Below, in pieces: positions 61,972 through 64,000 of a stretch of DNA of 64,000 nucleotides. Numbering within the stretch: the stretch's first letter is position 1; every line of letters starts with the position of its first letter. The stretch comes from CF-162 sp040882565. GTDB taxonomy: Bacteria > Chloroflexota > Dehalococcoidia > SM23-28-2 > RBG-16-64-32. The notes beneath the pieces are model-generated. The model was not told where the DNA came from and searched no databases. It worked only from the letters and a program-made list of their open reading frames with translations. Location: the NCBI GenBank assembly GCA_040882565.1, contig JBBEAZ010000024.1, positions 186,001-250,000 on the forward strand, given 5' to 3'. A program made the position numbers and the translations under genes.

Positions 61972-63645
61972 CTAGCCCGCCAGTTCCTGCTCCAACTGCG
62001 CCAGGCCCATTGGGCCGATGCTCAAGGCCTTCGTGTGGAAGGCCTTCAGGTCGAAGGCTGCTCCCGCCGCCTTGCGAGCGCCCTCGCGGGCGTTGAGCCA
62101 GTAACGCTCGCCGACTTTGTACGAGATTGCCTGGCCGGGCCAGCCGAGGTACCGGACGATCTCGCTCGCCATGAAGGAACGCGGACGCAGGGCGCGCTCG
62201 ACCGCGAAGTCGAGCGCCAGGTCGTGGTTCCAGGTCTCGCCGGGGTGAAAGCTCTCGCCCCGCGGGATCTTCAGCTCGAGGTGCATGCCGATGTCGATGA
62301 TCACCCGCACGGAGCGCAGCGCCTGCGCGCTCAGCAGCCCCAGGTAGCTGTCCGGGTTCTCCATGTAGCCCAGCTCCGACATCAACCGCTCCGCGTAGAG
62401 CGCCCAGCCTTCGCCGTGGCCGCTGATGAACGTCAGCACCCGCTGGTACCGCGATAGCGTCTCCGGGTAGAGGCGCACCGTCGCCACCTGCAGGTGGTGT
62501 CCCGGCACGCCTTCGTGGTAGACCGTCGAGACGTCCGCCCACTTCGCGAAGCGCGTGTTGTCGCCCGTCGGCCACCACGTCCGGCCTGGTCGCCTGAAGT
62601 CCTCCGACGGTCCGGTGTAGTACGCCGCCAGCGCGCCGCCGGGCGGCGGGATCATCACCTCGATCACGCGGATCGCATCGGGGATCTCGAAGTGCTTGCC
62701 GTGCAGTTCGGCCAGCGCCTCGTCGTGCAACTCCTGGAGCCAGCTCTTGTAGTTGTCGACGCCTTCAACCGCACGCGCCGGGTCCGTCTCCAGTGTCTCC
62801 ACCGCCTCGGTGATCGACGCGCCCGGCGCGATCCGCTCAGCCGTCTTGCGCATCTCCTCTTCGATGCGATGTAGTTCGTCCCAGCCCCACTGGTACGTCT
62901 CCTCGGGATCGATCACGGCTCCGAGGAAGTTCCGCGACATCAGCTGATAGCGTTCGCGCCCCGCCGCCTCTCGTTCGCTCGTCCTGGGCACGTAATCATC
63001 GACCAGGTAGCGGTGCATCTCGGCGTAGCCCTCGCGTGCGGCCTTGACGCCGGTGTCGATGTCCGCGGCCAGACCGTTCGCAGCCACGCCGGACTTCGTG
63101 AAGCGCTCCTGGAGCTGGTCGAAGAACGAAGGCTTGTCACTCAGGCCCGCCCAGACGCGGGCCTGCTCCGCACCCTCGGTTGCCTGCCGCTTCGAGGCGT
63201 GCAGGCCGCGCTCGAGCCCTTCGGAGAGCGATTGCCGGTAACCGGCCAGCGTGTCCGGCACGAGCTTCAGCCGCGAGGCGATGTTCGACCAGTGCTCCGC
63301 CGTTTCCTGCGGCATGTAGTCGAAGACCTGGCGCACGTTTTGCAGCGGGCTCGCGATGTTCCGCAGCGCCCGCATGTATTCGCCGGCCGAGAAGATATCC
63401 AGCGACACACCGATGCGCTCCTCCATCACCGCCCGCGCGATGCGGTCGGCATCGCCCTCCACCGGCGCGGCTGTCAGCGCCTGCAGCGTCGTGCGGTTCA
63501 GGTCCGCCACCTTCGCCGGCCCTTCCAGCGAAAGGTCGGGCATCTCGTGATCGTGGCCGGGGATCCCCAGCGCCGTCGCCAGCGATGGCTCCAGGGCGGC
63601 GATGTCGTCTACGTATTTGTCGGCAATTTCGAACACACGGGACAT
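61972..63645 (-). CDS. DUF885 family protein (putative metallopeptidase)
   Basis: The 557-residue protein belongs to the DUF885 family, seen in VYHEGVPGHHLQVATVRLYP (about 373-392) with an H-E-x-x-x-x-H-H zinc-type motif, GEGWALYAERLMSELGYMENP (about 412-432), and TWNHDLALDFAVERALRPRSF. Family members are predicted zinc peptidases with a mostly helical fold. No signal peptide is seen. GGAAGGAG precedes the ATG at 63645. Confidence 0.9.
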   Translation of the reverse strand: MSRVFEIADKYVDDIAALEPSLATALGIPGHDHEMPDLSLEGPAKVADLNRTTLQALTAAPVEGDADRIARAVMEERIGVSLDIFSAGEYMRALRNIASPLQNVRQVFDYMPQETAEHWSNIASRLKLVPDTLAGYRQSLSEGLERGLHASKRQATEGAEQARVWAGLSDKPSFFDQLQERFTKSGVAANGLAADIDTGVKAAREGYAEMHRYLVDDYVPRTSEREAAGRERYQLMSRNFLGAVIDPEETYQWGWDELHRIEEEMRKTAERIAPGASITEAVETLETDPARAVEGVDNYKSWLQELHDEALAELHGKHFEIPDAIRVIEVMIPPPGGALAAYYTGPSEDFRRPGRTWWPTGDNTRFAKWADVSTVYHEGVPGHHLQVATVRLYPETLSRYQRVLTFISGHGEGWALYAERLMSELGYMENPDSYLGLLSAQALRSVRVIIDIGMHLELKIPRGESFHPGETWNHDLALDFAVERALRPRSFMASEIVRYLGWPGQAISYKVGERYWLNAREGARKAAGAAFDLKAFHTKALSIGPMGLAQLEQELAG

Positions 63646-63821
63646 GCGGGCTCCTTCCCCTCGAGGACTCGCCCATCAGGATGCCGCACCGGAGGGCTCC
63701 ACGACAACCGCCCAGAGAACGAACCTCGCATGTGAGGGGTCATCAAGCGCCAACCAGTAGCGCGGCCATCGCTCACCAAATCATCACCCAACTTGACCCT
63801 CGGCCTCGCACGGGTCGCGTC

Positions 63822-63827
63822 TAATCT
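63822..63827 (+). promoter_or_regulatory. -10 box of the last gene (leaderless)
   Basis: TAATCT ends 6 nt before the ATG at 63834. Confidence 0.4.
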
Positions 63828-63833
63828 AGTGAG

Positions 63834-64000
63834 ATGCCCCGCCTTCAACCCATCGCCTCGAGTTTCGCCGCCTTCGCCCTGCTCGCCGCCGCGTTCTTCG
63901 CGATCGGTGGCTCCCAGGACGCGAGCGCGTCCGGCATCTGGGGCGACGCCACCGGCGATGACCAGGTCACGACTATCGACGCCGTCAATGTGCTGTACCT
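63834..64000 (+). CDS. Dockerin-like secreted protein, 5' end only
   Basis: The visible 55 codons give a signal peptide (MPRLQPIASSFAAFALLAAA...DASASG) followed at once by GIWGDATGDDQVTTIDAVNV, a dockerin-type Ca loop with D-x-T-x-D-D. The module here is at the N-terminus, not at the C-terminus as in the array, and has no Cys in the loop. The gene continues beyond the window. Confidence 0.75.
   Translation, partial: MPRLQPIASSFAAFALLAAAFFAIGGSQDASASGIWGDATGDDQVTTIDAVNVLY

Overview
The window is about 64 kb of GC-rich bacterial DNA with no rRNA, tRNA or CRISPR array that I can see. Gene content (single-copy SUF operon, a lone nuoB, Mo hydroxylase with modABC, secreted beta-helix and beta-propeller proteins with Thr/Pro linkers and C-terminal dockerin-like modules, CSLREA-type N-termini) suggests a free-living member of the Chloroflexota or a related lineage. 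That placement is inference from protein style, not from a marker gene. About a dozen genes start 6-7 nt after a TANNNT box, so leaderless mRNAs appear common.

Layout. 0-7.4 kb: a minus-strand glycoside operon (GH78 rhamnosidase, SGNH hydrolase, methyltransferase) lies between two copies of a KHG-type unknown gene that share a 38-bp downstream repeat; then DUF2203, DinB-like and GDPD-like genes. 7.4-12.3 kb (minus): modABC, an MFS exporter and its MarR regulator. 12.6-19.8 kb (plus): a MidA-type methyltransferase, a peroxiredoxin, then a molybdenum hydroxylase operon (FAD, 2Fe-2S and Mo subunits, DinB-SCP2 fusion, MocA-like nucleotidyltransferase, cupin). 19.9-22.1 kb: a compact type II restriction-modification system with an Eco29kI/GIY-YIG nuclease. 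22.2-23.8 kb: DUF35-thiolase pair. 26-32.3 kb: MBL hydrolase, Fic/Doc toxin with a small upstream partner, gpsA, small unknowns, two direct repeats around a broken gene, a BNR-type protein and a frameshifted RraA. 32.6-38.6 kb (minus): sufBCD, a DinB-like gene, sufS and sufU in one operon with a clear promoter and palindrome.

38.8-53.4 kb is the standout: nine tandem plus-strand genes encoding exported proteins with unrelated N-terminal modules (beta-helix, two kinds of beta-propeller, a lamin-tail-like fold), a Thr/Pro-rich linker, and an almost invariant duplicated dockerin-like module with paired cysteines. Relatives sit at 23.9, 55.5 and 63.8 kb. The 55.5-kb protein carries a cohesin-like N-terminal domain as well as the dockerin-like tail, so a surface assembly based on cohesin-dockerin-like contacts is the most interesting hypothesis here. 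Six of the array genes have their own similar promoter. One member has three frameshifts and its neighbour has lost its signal peptide, showing ongoing turnover by recombination.

53.4-64 kb: phnW-phnX (2-aminoethylphosphonate degradation), the cohesin/dockerin gene, an IscS-type desulfurase operon with a thioesterase, nuoB, a TIM-barrel isomerase, a 33-codon ORF with strong promoter and terminator just ahead of a GNAT acetyltransferase (possible attenuation leader), a minus-strand O-methyltransferase and DUF885 pair, and the start of a further dockerin-like gene cut by the window end.
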